Below are positions 11,345 to 23,199 of a stretch of 48,968 bases of DNA, piece by piece. The position numbers were made by a program, and so were the translations under genes. Positions within the stretch are counted from its first letter, which is position 1; each line of letters begins with the position of its first letter. The notes under the pieces are model-generated. The model was given only the letters and a program-made list of their open reading frames with translations, was not told where the DNA came from and ran no database searches. The stretch is from Sperchopsis tessellata (taxonomy: Eukaryota > Arthropoda > Insecta > Coleoptera > Hydrophilidae). The DNA is taken from the NCBI GenBank assembly GCA_033557685.1, contig JAWQRN010000030.1:1-48968 (forward strand). The letters are read 5' to 3'.

Positions 11345-11671
11345 TGGATGCGTGTAAAGTAATTTTGTGCTATAAAAAGAAAAATTGTGTGTTTGTGCAC
11401 TATCATGCAGATTGCCCAGTCCAATGGATACCCTCTCGAAATTATCAACAAAACCTTTTCCAAGAAAATGAAAAAATCTTCCATACTCTTTGCTACCCAA
11501 TTACAGAACCTTGCTCTAAGATATATGTCACGAAACCGTAGAAAAACCCTACAGTATAAACCACTATTCAAGATGACCGATCTCTCTGGTAGCAATATTG
11601 TTATGTGTTGTGTTATCAAGAGCAATATTTTTTTGAAACATATACAAGTAGTGATTCACGACACAACGTAA
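11345..11671 (+). pseudogene. Possible Penelope-like middle fragment
   Basis: The frame from 11387 contains IAQSNGYPLEIINKTFSKK, which resembles the linker between the RT thumb and the endonuclease of Penelope-like elements (x-x-x-N-G-Y-P-x-x-x-I-x-K). A second stretch, TLQYKPLFKMTDLSGSNIV, could be the following L-P-Y block. No catalytic motif is present and nothing confirms a link with the fragments at 5.0-5.9 kb or 8.7-9.3 kb. It could be an unrelated chance frame. Confidence 0.4.
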
Positions 11672-11689
11672 TTTGACGCAATGTCCAGA

Positions 11690-12370
11690 ATGTCATTCCG
11701 AACAAGTAATATGTTAATTATGTTAACCATGGATGATCATAAATAATAATAAAATTAGGTAACGAAATGAAGCTGAAACTGGCTCCAATAACAAACAGCT
11801 TACTTTTACGGAGATGTTACAGCATCAACAACTACAAAAAATAAATGAATTAATTAAAATTGGAAGATTTCTGAATTTCGTGAAGTTTAAATCGAGTCTA
11901 GGTTATATGAATTTCTCAGTGTAAAAAATGATGTTTTAGATGGCATTAAACCGAAAATATGAAGATATCAACTTTCAATTGTGGTGACTTTAAAATATAC
12001 TTAGGAGTTTTAATTTTTAGGCAATTTAGTTTGCTTGTACATAAAGTTGGCTTATGCCATCAATTCCATGAGAGAGCGCCTCATAGATGTAGTTTGTGAG
12101 CAGTTATTGATTTTTGGCAGTTAGCAATTAAAAGTTTAAATATAACACTGACATTACTTTAGCAGTTCTAAAGGAAAGTAAACAAGTACTATAATAGTTT
12201 TAAGAATTTTGCTCAAAACTAGGATTAGGTGAAATATTTTCAATTTTTTAGGAAAGTTCCACAACTTGGACGATGAATTGGACAGGTAGAATTCAGAGAA
12301 TGGTCTAATTTTCAAAAAAAACAAGGTTTCTTCTATAATATTTAGAATAATAATTTAAAAATTCTTTATA
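11690..12370. other. AT-rich DNA, nothing recognised
   Basis: No coding similarity was seen. If the pogo relic that follows still has a left terminal repeat it should lie here, but none was found by eye. Confidence 0.4.
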
Positions 12371-12374
12371 GAGC

Positions 12375-13178
12375 TGACATGGCTAAAAGATGGACGTTGG
12401 TCTGAAAATAATTTATTAATGAATATTGCAGTGTATTGGAATAGTGATAGTGGTTTAAACGAATACAGCCGTATTTCTGGAATATCTAAAGCAGGTATTA
12501 AGAGAAAAGATGATAAAAAATATAAGGTATTAGGTAGACAAGCCAAATTTTCTCCACATATGAAACAATTTTTTCTGAGCAAATCATGAAATCCGAGAAT
12601 TAGCTTTTGATATTACAACATTCTTTCAATAAAGATAACAAAATTGCAGGCAAGAAAGTGGTTTTATGCTTTTATACGTCGAAATCCTCGGCTTTCACTC
12701 CGAAAATCAGAAGTATCTTAATGGAAAGTGCGGAATGCTTAAACTGGGAGAACGTAAATTATTATTTTAATCTTTTAGAGAAAATCAGAGTCGAAACTAT
12801 ATTTAACGTCGATGTATTGGAATTTACGACCATACAGAAGGCTCCCCAATAAGTAGTTGCTCACTATGGCATGCACAGTCAATGCAGCTGGGTTTTATAT
12901 TCCACCAATGATATTAAAAAAAAAACAGTTTAACATCGATGTTAAAATTGGAGCATGGCTCAAGAATTTCTACAATCACGTGAACTGCTACGAAGATAAC
13001 AAAGTATTTCTACAACTTGATGGACACAAGCTATATAACAATAACTTGGATGCTTGTGACTTTACTCGAGATAATATAATCATTTTACTGTCCAGGCAGT
13101 TACACTACCTATTGCTTGCAACTTCTAGACGTTAACTATCTTGGTCCTTTCAAGTGCAAAAAGCAATCATTCTACAAT

Positions 13179-13241
<63 letters not shown>

Positions 13242-13690
13242 TATAATTACTCTTGCCAGTACAAATATATGTAATACAAATTAGTCGTGGGCACAACAGG
13301 CTTAAAAATGACAAGTACAAGAATATCAGTTTTGCGTATGAGGGAGGTATCGAATGCTATATATAGCGATTTCACAGCACCACTGGTCATCAGATTGGCT
13401 AGGTAAATTGGACCCTATCACTACACACAGCTATACTGACACCTATAAAATATAAACAACTTACTATGAATATTTCATATAGCAAGTCCTTCTGAAATCC
13501 AAATTAAAGTAAGCGAAAGAGAACATATTGAAGAACACAAAATCGCCAAATTTTGAACAAGAAAAATAGAAAAAAAAATGACTACATGTTTTGTACTTTA
13601 TGTGAAGAAACCAAGGAAGAAGAGATGAGACAGTGTACACTTTGGTCCACACAAACAGTGTTGGAATAAGTGTAAAATTTAAAAAGTACT
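12375..13690 (+). pseudogene. Pogo/Tigger transposase relic
   Basis: A pogo-family DDE transposase is readable across several frames. The N-terminal psq-type helix-turn-helix is GLNEYSRISGISKAGIKR (about 12450-12505), followed by LGRQAKFSP. EIRELAFDITTF (about 12585-12620), HSFNKDNKIAGKK, and YYFNLLEKIRVE follow. The first catalytic region IFNVDVLEFTTIQKAPQ (about 12801-12850) keeps its Asp but has lost the usual E-T-G. GFYIPPMIL, FLQLDGHKLYNNNLDACD (about 13012, second Asp) and DNIIILLS follow; after a frameshift LQLLDVNYLGPFKCKK (about 13115-13160) matches the L-Q-P-L-D-V-x-x-F-x-P-x-K block. Past a microsatellite, FCTLCEETKEEEMRQC (about 13593-13640) matches the C-terminal zinc-binding domain of Tigger-like proteins. 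Terminal repeats were not identified. Confidence 0.8.
13182..13241. repeat. (TA)n(TG)n microsatellite
   Basis: An uninterrupted TA run to about 13226 passes into TG repeats to 13241. It sits inside the pogo relic, between the DDE core and the C-terminal zinc-binding piece, so it expanded or inserted after the transposase died. Confidence 0.95.
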
Positions 13691-13740
13691 TTGCTTAAAT
13701 TGTGCTTAAAAAACCTGGTAGATTTAGAAATTAAAACAGT

Positions 13741-14079
13741 TGTATATTGTAGGAAACTAATAGTCCAACCTGCGAAACCAGCTGCTTTGATTGAATTGAT
13801 GGCGCTCTTTTAATTTACTTACTTTCTTACTGGTCCAAATTTTATTTTTGAAGATGTAATTAGTGAATTTTTTTCCTCCACTTACTTTTTTGCTCCAAAT
13901 TCGGCAACCTCCCCCCACTTGAGAACAATAATATAACTTGTGAGTTTCCGGATTTGCCGCTCTTGTACAATATACATCCGGATATAAATACACCCAGTCT
14001 AATATCATAAGAGTGAATAATCCACTCTTGTGGTTCTCGTACATGATGATGAGATGGCGGCAATATGTCATAGTAAAGT
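13741..14079. other. Sequence upstream of second Penelope tail, unrecognised
   Basis: Both strands have open frames of about 75-105 codons here (minus strand 13757-14071 and 13860-14093), but neither shows a domain I recognise. By analogy with 5.6-5.94 kb a GIY-YIG end might be expected on the plus strand before the tail, but no such motif was seen. Confidence 0.35.
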
Positions 14080-14270
14080 GCGCTAGTGCACATCCCCCAC
14101 TCTAGTCATTACCTGTATAAGCATATTCCGGCCGAGTTTGGAACATGCAGTGAATTCACGTAAAATCACTCGCCTTGAAAGTGCCCCATGCAACTTATCA
14201 TAGCCTATACGCGGTTTCCACCCCGAAACAACATTCATATAGATAATAACCTTACAGAAAACAGGTAAAT
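14080..14270 (+). repeat. Penelope-like 3' tail, copy B
   Basis: This is the second copy of the 5935-6150 tail. It has CTAGTGCACATCCCCC, TATAAGCATA, CACTCGCCTT, GGTTTCCACCCCG and ATAGATAATAACC in the same order and orientation. Identity is imperfect, consistent with old copies. It ends near 14270, and different sequence follows. Confidence 0.55.
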
Positions 14271-14507
14271 ATTGTAGGTTGTTGGAAATCTTCGCCAGAA
14301 ACGTAAAATGTTATTAGCTTCGCATTGATCCTAAAGGTTTGCAATTGAGTCATCGAATTAAAACCCATTCTGCCCAAAAAATATCCAAATTAACCACTTT
14401 TTATATTGGAAGCAGGGGCTTGTGATACCTCATTTGAAAGGTCTTAACATTCTCTATGTACAACTGCTATGGTTTTAAAATTTATTGTAAAAATTTACAG
14501 TAAAAAA

Positions 14508-14785
14508 TAAATTGGCCATTCTATCGATCCTCGCTTCCCTATTCACTTATATGGAAATATTAAGTCGAGGTACTGCCGGACATTGAGTTGGTAATGTGAT
14601 AGTTCTCCATCCCGCTTGAACCATATGACATTCGCTGGAAAATGTGGGTTTGCTTGAGCAGGATATAAGTTAGCCAAATATGGCACGATATTTTTTTGGA
14701 GCAGTAAATAACTACCTCCATTAAATTTTCTTTCAATGAAAAAGAAACCATGATATGGTTCCCAATTATCCATGCCCAAACGTTA
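14508..14785 (-). pseudogene. Mariner-like DDE transposase fragment
   Basis: On the minus strand the frame from 14779 to 14543 reads NVIWFKRDGELSHYQLNVRQ and YLDLIFPYK, matching the I-x-F-x-Q-D-G-A-P-x-H-x-x-x-x-V-R-x-x-L block of the IS630-Tc1-mariner family whose N-terminus is the DUF4817 helix-turn-helix. The Asp of QDGA is kept as RDGE. A TGA replaces the Trp of the following W-I-G-R-R-G, after which IGKRGSIEWP continues to about 14508. Upstream, VNVWAWIIGNHI (about 14750-14785) in another frame matches G-V-N-V-W-A-G-I-x-G. The N-terminal helix-turn-helix and the last catalytic residue region are absent. It abuts a LINE fragment at about 14785. Confidence 0.75.
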
Positions 14786-14789
14786 ACCT

Positions 14790-15445
14790 TTTCAAATCAA
14801 AGGATCTCCTTGTCTCAAACCTCTTGTTACCCTGAATGGTGCTAATATAGCATCATGTGTTCTTTCTTTATTCTCGGCATCTTGCAGAGCCATTGCTGGC
14901 ATATAAATTAACTTCTCCGTTATTCCCGTCACTTTCGTTGCTTTAAACAATTTTCCTTAATTTATGAAGTCATAGGCTTGCTTAAAATACACAATTATGG
15001 CATTATGGCTATCTTATTTTCGTAACACTTTATCGTGTCTGTTTAAGCGTAAATATCTTGCCCATAACCAATCTATTTTCCGTGAAACTAATCTGATGTT
15101 GTCGTTTTATTTCCTCCTCATATTTATCATCTTCTTCTATATTATACTTGCTAATTTTTATGTCCTGTGTCAAGAAGACTTTTCTGTAATTTTCGCATTT
15201 GGTATTGTTCCGTTTCTTGAAAATTTGGCACAACATTGCTGTTGACCATTCTTCTACTTTTTCTTCCTTCCATATTGTTGTTACCAGCATTTACAGCTTA
15301 TTTTATAGTTTTTCCCCTCCATATTTCAGCATCTCAGCTGCAATTAAATTTCCCCATGTGCCTTGTTATTCTTTAGTTGTATTCTAGTTCTTTTCACATC
15401 TTTCTCTGCTTCCTGGTAGTTTTTTTTTGTAAGTGTTTGCGTATC
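14790..15445 (-). pseudogene. RTE-like LINE reverse transcriptase fragment
   Basis: Minus-strand RT motifs appear in the correct order. AEKDVKRTRIQLKNNKAHGEI (about 15445-15345) matches the x-x-A-I-x-x-L-K-N-N-K-A-P-G-x-D segment. LVTTIWKEEKVEEWSTAMLC and IFKKRNNTKCENYRKV (about 15290-15180) match the W-x-x-x-x-x-P-x-x-W-x-x-x-x-I-x-P-I-F-K-K-G-D-K-x-x-x-x-N-Y-R-G-I block. IFTLKQTR follows (about 15050), then after frame changes FKQAYD (about 14970) and APFRVTRGLRQGDPL (about 14850-14805). The fragment stops there, before the YADD box, and is joined directly to mariner transposase sequence. A frameshift near 15020 and stops make it dead. Confidence 0.75.
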
Positions 15446-15659
15446 TTCATTCATATATTCTATTGTATATGGATTGAAGTTGGTATATAATTTTCCAACA
15501 ACTATTAAAGAAAACATTGCAATATTTACTGTACGTAGAAATGAATAATATACAGTTATGAGGCAGCGCAAATTTAGTACAATATACAACGGCTTCCAAT
15601 TTAAAAAATAAGAGTTGTAGGTAAGTTGAACATGGGAGCTATGTTCTCTTATCATTATA

Positions 15660-16128
15660 TAACTTTTTGACCTTGCTTTTCAAAACTTGGTATACTCATG
15701 AAGAATATCTTGTAAATTCGTTGCTTGAAATGTTCGAATCTTCGTTAGATCATACGTTAAAAGGATGAATTAATCCCATATATTTGATCAATATCATTTT
15801 CTGATCCACATAATACCTCGTAGGTACTTAATATTTTATCTTTAGATAACAAATTTATTCTGATATAAATCAACTCAAACTAAAATTTGTAAGCATTTGC
15901 TTATTGGCAACTATAGTGGTCAAAAAAGTTAATAAGCATACCATGAAATTTTTTCGTTTTTATAGGAGTTCAGGAAGTATTTAAATAATGACTTTAAGTG
16001 AGATTTGTTGGAGAATAGTACTGGCATAAATATTAGAAATTCAAAACAAAAACAATTATACTTTACACTGGCCACTGGCTACTAATGAGTTTTAAAATGC
16101 TGAACAGATCATTATTTGTATTTTACTG

Positions 16129-16134
<6 letters not shown>
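15660..16134. other. AT-rich DNA, nothing recognised
   Basis: No coding similarity or repeat structure was seen between the LINE fragment and the microsatellite. Confidence 0.5.

Positions 16135-16188
<54 letters not shown>
16135..16188. repeat. (TA)n microsatellite
   Basis: An almost pure TA run of about 50 bp. Confidence 0.95.
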
Positions 16189-16189
<1 letters not shown>

Positions 16190-16190
<1 letters not shown>

Positions 16191-17755
16191 TATGAATAAA
16201 GAAATAAATATACTATGTAGTTTTTTCTTTATCCATATGCGAAAGTTGCGCTGAAGAACTATTGCAATCGTAAAAAAATCAATTCATCAACAATTAGGGA
16301 CACTAATCAAATTATTTTCTTCTTACTGATAGTTTTTGATGATGTTTTTTTCAAATACAGGGTAGTAATTCTACAGTATATAAAGCAAAACCATACAGAT
16401 TTAATGTAAAATAGCCGAATTATGATTTAAGTTGAACAGATAGTTGCTCCATAGATGAAATTAATTTTATAATGATGGGTATACATTTGTCAAAAGACAA
16501 AAATGACATTTTAAGTATACAATGTAGATGTCATTGAAAAACATAATATTTCCTTATTACTACATTTTTAAGTTTAATTCACGAACTGCTTATATTTAGC
16601 CATCTAGGGATATTTTAAGGACTTATTGAATTGCATACATCATATTGTTGGTGGATAAGGTGTTGTAACCTTTTTATTTCTATTTTTTTCTTTTAAAGTT
16701 TGAATTAATATTATGGCAAGTTTTTGGATTACTAGACTTTTCTTTGTAATTTTATTTCAATTTTTATTTCGAGTTGATATTATTAATTAAATATCATAGG
16801 AAACCAAAGTTCGTTAAATAACATGAAACTCGTGAAAATTTGTCATAAACTCCTTAAGGTACAATTTGAAAACGTATTTAAATCATGTTTCGTTCATAAA
16901 TATAGCATCCCTAATAACATTAGCGTCAAGGAACGGTACAGTGGTGTTCAATGTTAATTAATAAGTATCTTCATTAAACTGTGAGCTCAGTTAGCTAATT
17001 ACACTTACATCGAAAATTTGGGAAGTGTTACACAAAATACCATCCATGCACTTCCTTTATTACATTGATTCCCCATCTGTAGCGCAACTTTGTGTATGTA
17101 TATAATTAGTACAACGCTGAACTGCTGATAAGCAGTTCTATCGTGAAATTTCCTTGGGATATTTTCGAATTATCCTTCCTATATTCACATAGGCAATTTC
17201 CAACTGTACAGAATAGAGGAGCTAGTTACAAACTTGGCTGAAAACACCAACTATCATAATTGTAATATGCGTTTAAGTATTAAAGATATATTTTAAGACT
17301 GTGCCGCGTGTCCCATTTTCGTTTGCATATAATAATAATATGTTGCATTAAGTCGTTAATAATAAAGTTATAGGAAAACGAACTACTGTTTTGTTATTCT
17401 CTTTATTGAGAACATTAATTTGGTCAAGACAGAAATTAAATACCTATTCACATATCCGACATAAAATGGAAATGTGCTGATTTCTTTTGTATAAATGAAA
17501 TTGCCAATTTAACGCCAACAGATCAGGGGATCTCAATGAGCATAATACCAAATTGTCTATGACTGTGTCTAGTATTTGGTACATGGAAATTCTGATTTGA
17601 CCAGTAGCGATTTTTTTTCCTATTATGTCACTTCATATAACGAGTATACGCCTTACCCATCAAAATAATAGTTTGTGGTATCGATAAACCATTTGCAGAA
17701 ATATAAATGTCTAAAGAATCAGCAGAATGAATCTAGTGTGGCATTTATTTGATAT
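16190..17755. other. AT-rich DNA, nothing recognised
   Basis: About 1.5 kb with dense stops on both strands. No terminal repeats or RNA-gene motifs were seen. Confidence 0.5.
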
Positions 17756-17762
17756 GGCTTAT

Positions 17763-18006
17763 GCTTGTGTGTTTGAAATATTATATAGGACCTTGAGTTT
17801 GTTACACCCACGTCTTTATCTAACTCTCTACAAGAAGAGGTTGGTTCGGCTTTTAATTAGCCCATGTGTCCCGCTTTTAATTATCTTTTGCGTATGGTTT
17901 AAGTCGAGGTTTACAAAATAATCCAAATCTTTGTGTGTTTTCAAAATTGTACGGAATCTTGTTTGTGTTACATCCACCTCTTTATTTATCTCTCTAGAAA
18001 AAGTAC
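17763..18006. repeat. Pair of ~73-bp direct repeats
   Basis: The stretch at about 17764-17838 (GTGTGTTTGAAAT .. TTGTTACACCCACGTCTTTA .. CTCTCTACAAGAAG) recurs at about 17933-18006 (GTGTGTTTTCAAA .. TGTTACATCCACCTCTTTAT .. CTCTCTAGAAAAAG), 168 bp downstream in the same orientation. Short open frames cover both copies (17727-17921 and 17933-18175), but the repeat occupies different reading frames in them, so the frames are probably incidental. Confidence 0.55.
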
Positions 18007-18179
18007 AATATTACAAAATAATCCAAAACTTATTAAGTTATTTACTAATTTACTAAAGATTCCTTTATATAATTCAAATTACTTAAGTCTATCGAGATTT
18101 CCGTATAGTCGATTTATGCTTTTAGCATATCATATTTTTCATAATTTTATGTTATCTCAAGTTAACGGTGAATAAAACA

Positions 18180-19385
18180 ACAATACACTTTTAACTAAAT
18201 TGGCAGTTTATAATTATATGTCAATTGTTAAGATACAAAACCTTCATCTTTAAAAAAAGTTCATTCTCACGATACATATGTTTTAAAATATTGTTTGGCT
18301 TCGTTTTTATGTGTATTATTTTAGTAATATTTTGCAAAGAACTTGTATACCGAGGAAAAAAATACAGAAAAATACAGATTTGATTTACTTTACCAAGTTA
18401 TGACAAAATTAGGTTAACTAATTCAAATTTACAACAGTTAGTAACTTTTCACAGATAGTTTACTATTGCTTCTGAACTTCCTATATCTGAGATACATTGT
18501 CAATAATATAATATGTGCAAGCAGTGAAGGTATTTTTTTACAAAATGTCTGCCAATCTGCCCTCATAAATTTTAGGGCTCCCACAATAATATTTTTATCA
18601 ATCTTAAAGGAAACTAAAACTATGCATCAATTAAGGCTAAAATTCAATATAGTGAACTAATTTTAAATATTCACATATACCATAATTACCTTAAATAGTG
18701 ACAATTACAATATTTAAACCGAGTTATGAGCAATGTAAAAAACTGAACTTTCCAATAATCCCATGTATCTCGGAAATAGTAATATATATTTTATTTCTGT
18801 TTTGATCATAAACATTTTCAGAATGAATTGGATAGAAAATGGTAGTTAGTTTTCGTCTAACATTATTATTATCCAACTTTACCATTCAATACCATAGAAA
18901 ATGTGACACCTTGCAATTTTATTTTCGAGGGTATAGAATTAACAGCTCATTAGTACATTAAGAAAATCCCCTACCTGTGGCTCAGTTTTTTTAAAAATTT
19001 AGATAAAACTAGCAGAATTTGAATATTTTTAGTTTCTAAGCTTTTTTGATAACATTAATTCGTCCTTTTTAATTTTTAAATTTATTAGAAATATTTACCT
19101 CAGTATCAATTTAAAACAAAATATATTTCTTATTGAATAGTAGGCCATACAATAAAAAAATTATTGAAATTTAAATTACATTAAAGTATAATTTATGAAA
19201 CTCTCATTTCATCTTCATGCTACCGACTGTCCTAGAATACAAACAGTCCAAAACTCGTGTTTTCGTTTAATCTTTGATATTATACATCGCAAGTATTTCC
19301 CTGTTATTAGGTTTTGACGAGTACAAACACAGATGGACCAATGCCGTCCATTATCATAGAGATTTGCTTTATCTACAATAGTAAT
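18180..19385. other. AT-rich DNA, nothing recognised
   Basis: About 1.2 kb with no recognisable coding similarity. The minus-strand open frame at 19215-19409 is not supported by any motif. Confidence 0.5.
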
Positions 19386-19389
19386 TTTG

Positions 19390-20760
19390 GTGAACAACAG
19401 GCTTCCCACAAAGACCGCAACTGATGATGGAACTAATGGAGAGAGTTGCAGTATACCCTTTTCCTCAACACGAATCGAAGATGTTTGAAGAATTAACCAT
19501 CGACGATGTAATCGAAAACAAAAAATTAAAAAAAAACCACTAAATATTCCTCCTAAAATAGTAAAACATTTAGTACTTAATTAGCCGGAACACATACTCG
19601 CAACCTACTACGAGCTGGTAGATAGAGGAATATTCCTAAAAGACTGGAAATGCGCCACACTGGCAATGTTAAGAATAGGAGGCAAACCAGTTTTTATAGA
19701 CCAATATGTCTTCTGGATATGGAAAGTAAGTTGTGCTTAGGAAGCCGAGACATACTCCTGGCAATACCGTTGTTTAGGCGCGGGCATTACACTCGGCGTG
19801 AAAAACGCCTTTGACCTCGCATCATGGAAGATCATCCTAAACAAACTGAGATGAAGACAAATTGAAGGAAACCTAATTAACACTATCTCGTCCTAAATTT
19901 CAGAGCGCGAATTAGTTCTTGTGGTAGAATAGTAAACGAAAGGCTTGAAAATAAATAGCGGCGTTCCTCAGGGATTCATGCTAGGTCTTACCCTGTCGAA
20001 CATACTCTACAACGATCTCCTGGAGATGGAGCAAACAAAATGGGTCATACTGATAGGCTTTGTGGACGATGAGGCTACGATAATGGTTGCCAGAAATGAG
20101 GAAGGTCTAATGAATTCGGCAAACAATGTACTGCAAAAATTTGTGAACTGGCTGAAGGAAAGACAGGTCCAGATAGCTCCTAAAAAAATAAAGAAAGCAG
20201 TCCTTCTAAAAGTGATTTCCTTCAGTGTAAAAGACATCACGATAAGGCCAGACAAGTTAATAAAATATCTAGCAGTACGGCTCGACACAAAACTCACCTC
20301 CGCCGAACACAGAAATATGACCATACCAAATGCAGCCCTAACTAGTCAAATGCCAAGCTGTAGGGGTCTAAGTCCTCCAAAAGAAAAATGCTGTCTAGAT
20401 TCTTACACTCCCAGTTACTGTACGCCGCGCCAGTTTTGCATAGAATAACAAGAAACAAACGACTTAAAAAAGCTTATAAGAATTCAGAGAGCAATGTGCA
20501 TCAGAGTATATAGCGGATGTTGGACCATCTCAGCAGAAGGAGCAGGGATTATTGTGAGCGTACCTTCAATGGAACTTTTCATTAAAGAGAGATCAGAAAG
20601 AGTAAAATGACAAAATATCATCAGAAAGTTACCAATCACATTAGATACATTCAAAAAAGCAGGCAAAGTAGAAACAGCAGCAGGTTGGATGTTAAAATTC
20701 TATATGTTACTAGCAAGGATAATATGCTCAATATAAGCTATTTTTTCGCTATCGATTGAT
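19390..20760 (+). pseudogene. R1-clade LINE reverse transcriptase relic
   Basis: R1-type RT blocks are readable on the plus strand. LTIDDVIENKKLKKKPLNIPP (about 19482-19545) matches the x-x-I-x-x-A-x-x-K-x-x-x-x-K-A-P-G-x-D-x-I-P segment but has lost A-P-G-x-D. YYELVDRGIFLKDWKCATL (about 19605-19665), GITLGVKNAFDLASW (about 19780-19826) and INSGVPQGFMLG (about 19950-19986) follow. GFVDDEATIMVA (about 20058) is the catalytic box; it retains both Asp residues, with Val in place of Ala. APKKIKKAVLL (about 20175) and IKYLAVRLDTKLTSAEH (about 20259-20310) then match the R1 consensus K-T-E-A-V-L-L and I-K-Y-L-G-V-x-L-D. Stops at 19581 and 19738, and later frameshifts, break the ORF; the endonuclease domain is missing. 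The 3' part runs in shifted frames to about 20760. Confidence 0.85.
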
Positions 20761-20764
20761 GAAA

Positions 20765-23195
20765 TTATGAGATTTCGCAAAGATGTATAATAATGCCACG
20801 AGTCTACCAATCCATCATTTCAGTCAGCTATCCTGGGAGCAGTATTTCTTAAAGATATCATTTAACAAATCGTAGATGTCAACCAAAGAGCCAACGGTGT
20901 TAAATATGTTACGTTATTAATGTATTAAATTATCTGAAAAACATTGTACCTTCTCATCGACAGTGTAAAAGTTAAAATATTGTCACAGAATGCAAAATTA
21001 TGTCAAACATTTTTAAAATTTGTAAAAGTTTATTAATAATATTTTGAATACCATGCCATAATTCAACTGCAGGCAAAATTACGAAATTATTGATCATATT
21101 ATAAAGATCAACGTGAAATTATTAAGATAAATATTAGACGTAATAATGTGATCTAGCAAATTACCTGAAATTTAGGAAACTTTAGTCGGTTCACTGATTC
21201 AGTGAAATAAACCAACATCCTCAATAATGGGCATATATCGTTGAACAAATATAAAGATATCTAAAAGATTAATATTACCTCCAAAACTCAAAAAGGATCA
21301 CAATTGAGAGGAAACATAGTAAATGTGTTCTCAATGAAGTGAAAGAAGAAACCGATATCAGACCCACAAGGGCGATAGTCGACACCAAATTTAAGCTCTA
21401 AGTTGGTCGATGAAGGAATGTGTTACAGTATAGAATTTTAGAAGTTTAAAAGACAATTTCTTCAAAAGCCTAAATTCCGGTAAGCTAATAGATGTATCAT
21501 AAATACTAGAAGGGAGATACTATCTTCCTCAGATATTATGTCATGAGTAGACTCATGACCATAGTACCGAAATAAATCTAAATAGGATTAAAACGACATC
21601 ATATTCAAATGAGAAACATTAAGACTCACACATATCGCAAAAATAAAAAAAAAACTTTTGTACTTTAAAACAAAGAGTAGAAGAAGTAACAGATACAATT
21701 TAAGACACATAAAGAAAGTTATATATAAAAATAATACAATATAAATAAATGCATTCAATCACATTTTAAAACTCCTAACAAAGCACTTATTTAAAATGAA
21801 AACTAAAAGTGTTCAGTTGAAAATGAATATGATGAAATTACTATTATTGATATTTCAAGCAAATACATAGTTCATTGAATAACCAATTCAAAAAATAAAG
21901 ATTCAAATGAGATATACATACAATTAGTACACCTAATAAATAATATTAGCAACAAGAAAATAAAACAGAAACAGATTAATAGCCATAATTTTCTATACTT
22001 ATTTTCTATATAGACTAGCTAAATTCTTAACGGTAAGTTTACAATAAGCATTCTACAAAACAATTATTGTGCAAGAAAAAACTCGTAGAAAGCTAAAACT
22101 GAAATTTATAACGCAGGACTGTCAAAAAACGAATCAAGACTTTTGTTTTCGAACTAATTAAAACTAAGGAAATTAAAAAAGCTCAAGTCTCCTCAGGACT
22201 AAAGTACACATCATCTCAGCAAAAGAAGAGGAAGGTCATTGTTTGTGACCTATAAATCGGGTTTTACGGGGGCCAAGGATGTCTGACATAATTAAACTTC
22301 TTTATGAAACCGGCAGTAATTTTCTTTTAAAGCTTTCTTTGCCATCTCAGGTCTCTAAGTTAAAAAGCAATATAAAAGTTTCGTGATACAAGCTGGTCAC
22401 ATTAAACAAGGATGTTGAAGGGCGACGTTTTCGAAAGATGTAATTAGTGTCGAGATTGTTTGTCGAAGTCACTCATGCAAATAATTCAAGGCGTTGATCA
22501 ACTCTTCTAAAAACGTCAATGTCACCCACCCGAACAGTTCTGATCCCAACGTTGTTTATCGTTATTTAATTGAAAAAATATACTGAAAGATCTCTTGATA
22601 CAAAATTTTATCTAGACGTTTCATCAATGTTATAGTGTTTATATGTTAAATTGCTGTTTACTTTTATGAACTATCTGTACTCCGATTAGTGCAAACTTTT
22701 GCTAATTCCCCAAGTACACGGATTTAATACTCTGAACAAATGTATGAGTAATACATCTCAATGTTGTGTTTACTAAATCCCAGTGGCATAACAATAACAA
22801 CTTGGGCCCTGATTCAAACTTTATGAACAATAAAAAACAGATCCTCTGTATTTGATTGTCCCTACATTACAGTCTTATATATAATAAATAAAGGAAGAAT
22901 TTGTATCACATGGTTAGCAAAAAAAAAAACAAATAGATAGCCTTCTATTATATTATTAGAAAATAAATTCATTTACATTTTACTTTCCTAGATTTCATTT
23001 CTGCAAAATTTGCTCTCTGGTTTAATAAAATGGGTAGTCCCGACAACCTTTCTTCAGTCATTGTTGCTTAGTAAATAGTTCTTTCTTAATTTTAATTTAT
23101 AGAATGATCGTTACGATGTTGCCACACTTGGTTAAAAATAATAAAAGTGAAGTATAAACATCCTTGAAAGCCGAAATAAGAGAGTCATTTTCAAT
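20765..23195. other. About 2.4 kb without recognised features
   Basis: Nothing was recognised. A 17-base near-palindrome, TTCACTGATTCAGTGAA, lies at about 21190-21206. A short less-degraded plus-strand frame begins MSDIIKLLYETGSNFLLKL at about 22279, but no family was assigned. Confidence 0.45.
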
Positions 23196-23199
23196 AACT

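Noticed and set aside
20007..20324. 105-codon minus-strand open frame
   Set aside because: It is the shadow of the R1 reverse transcriptase on the plus strand.
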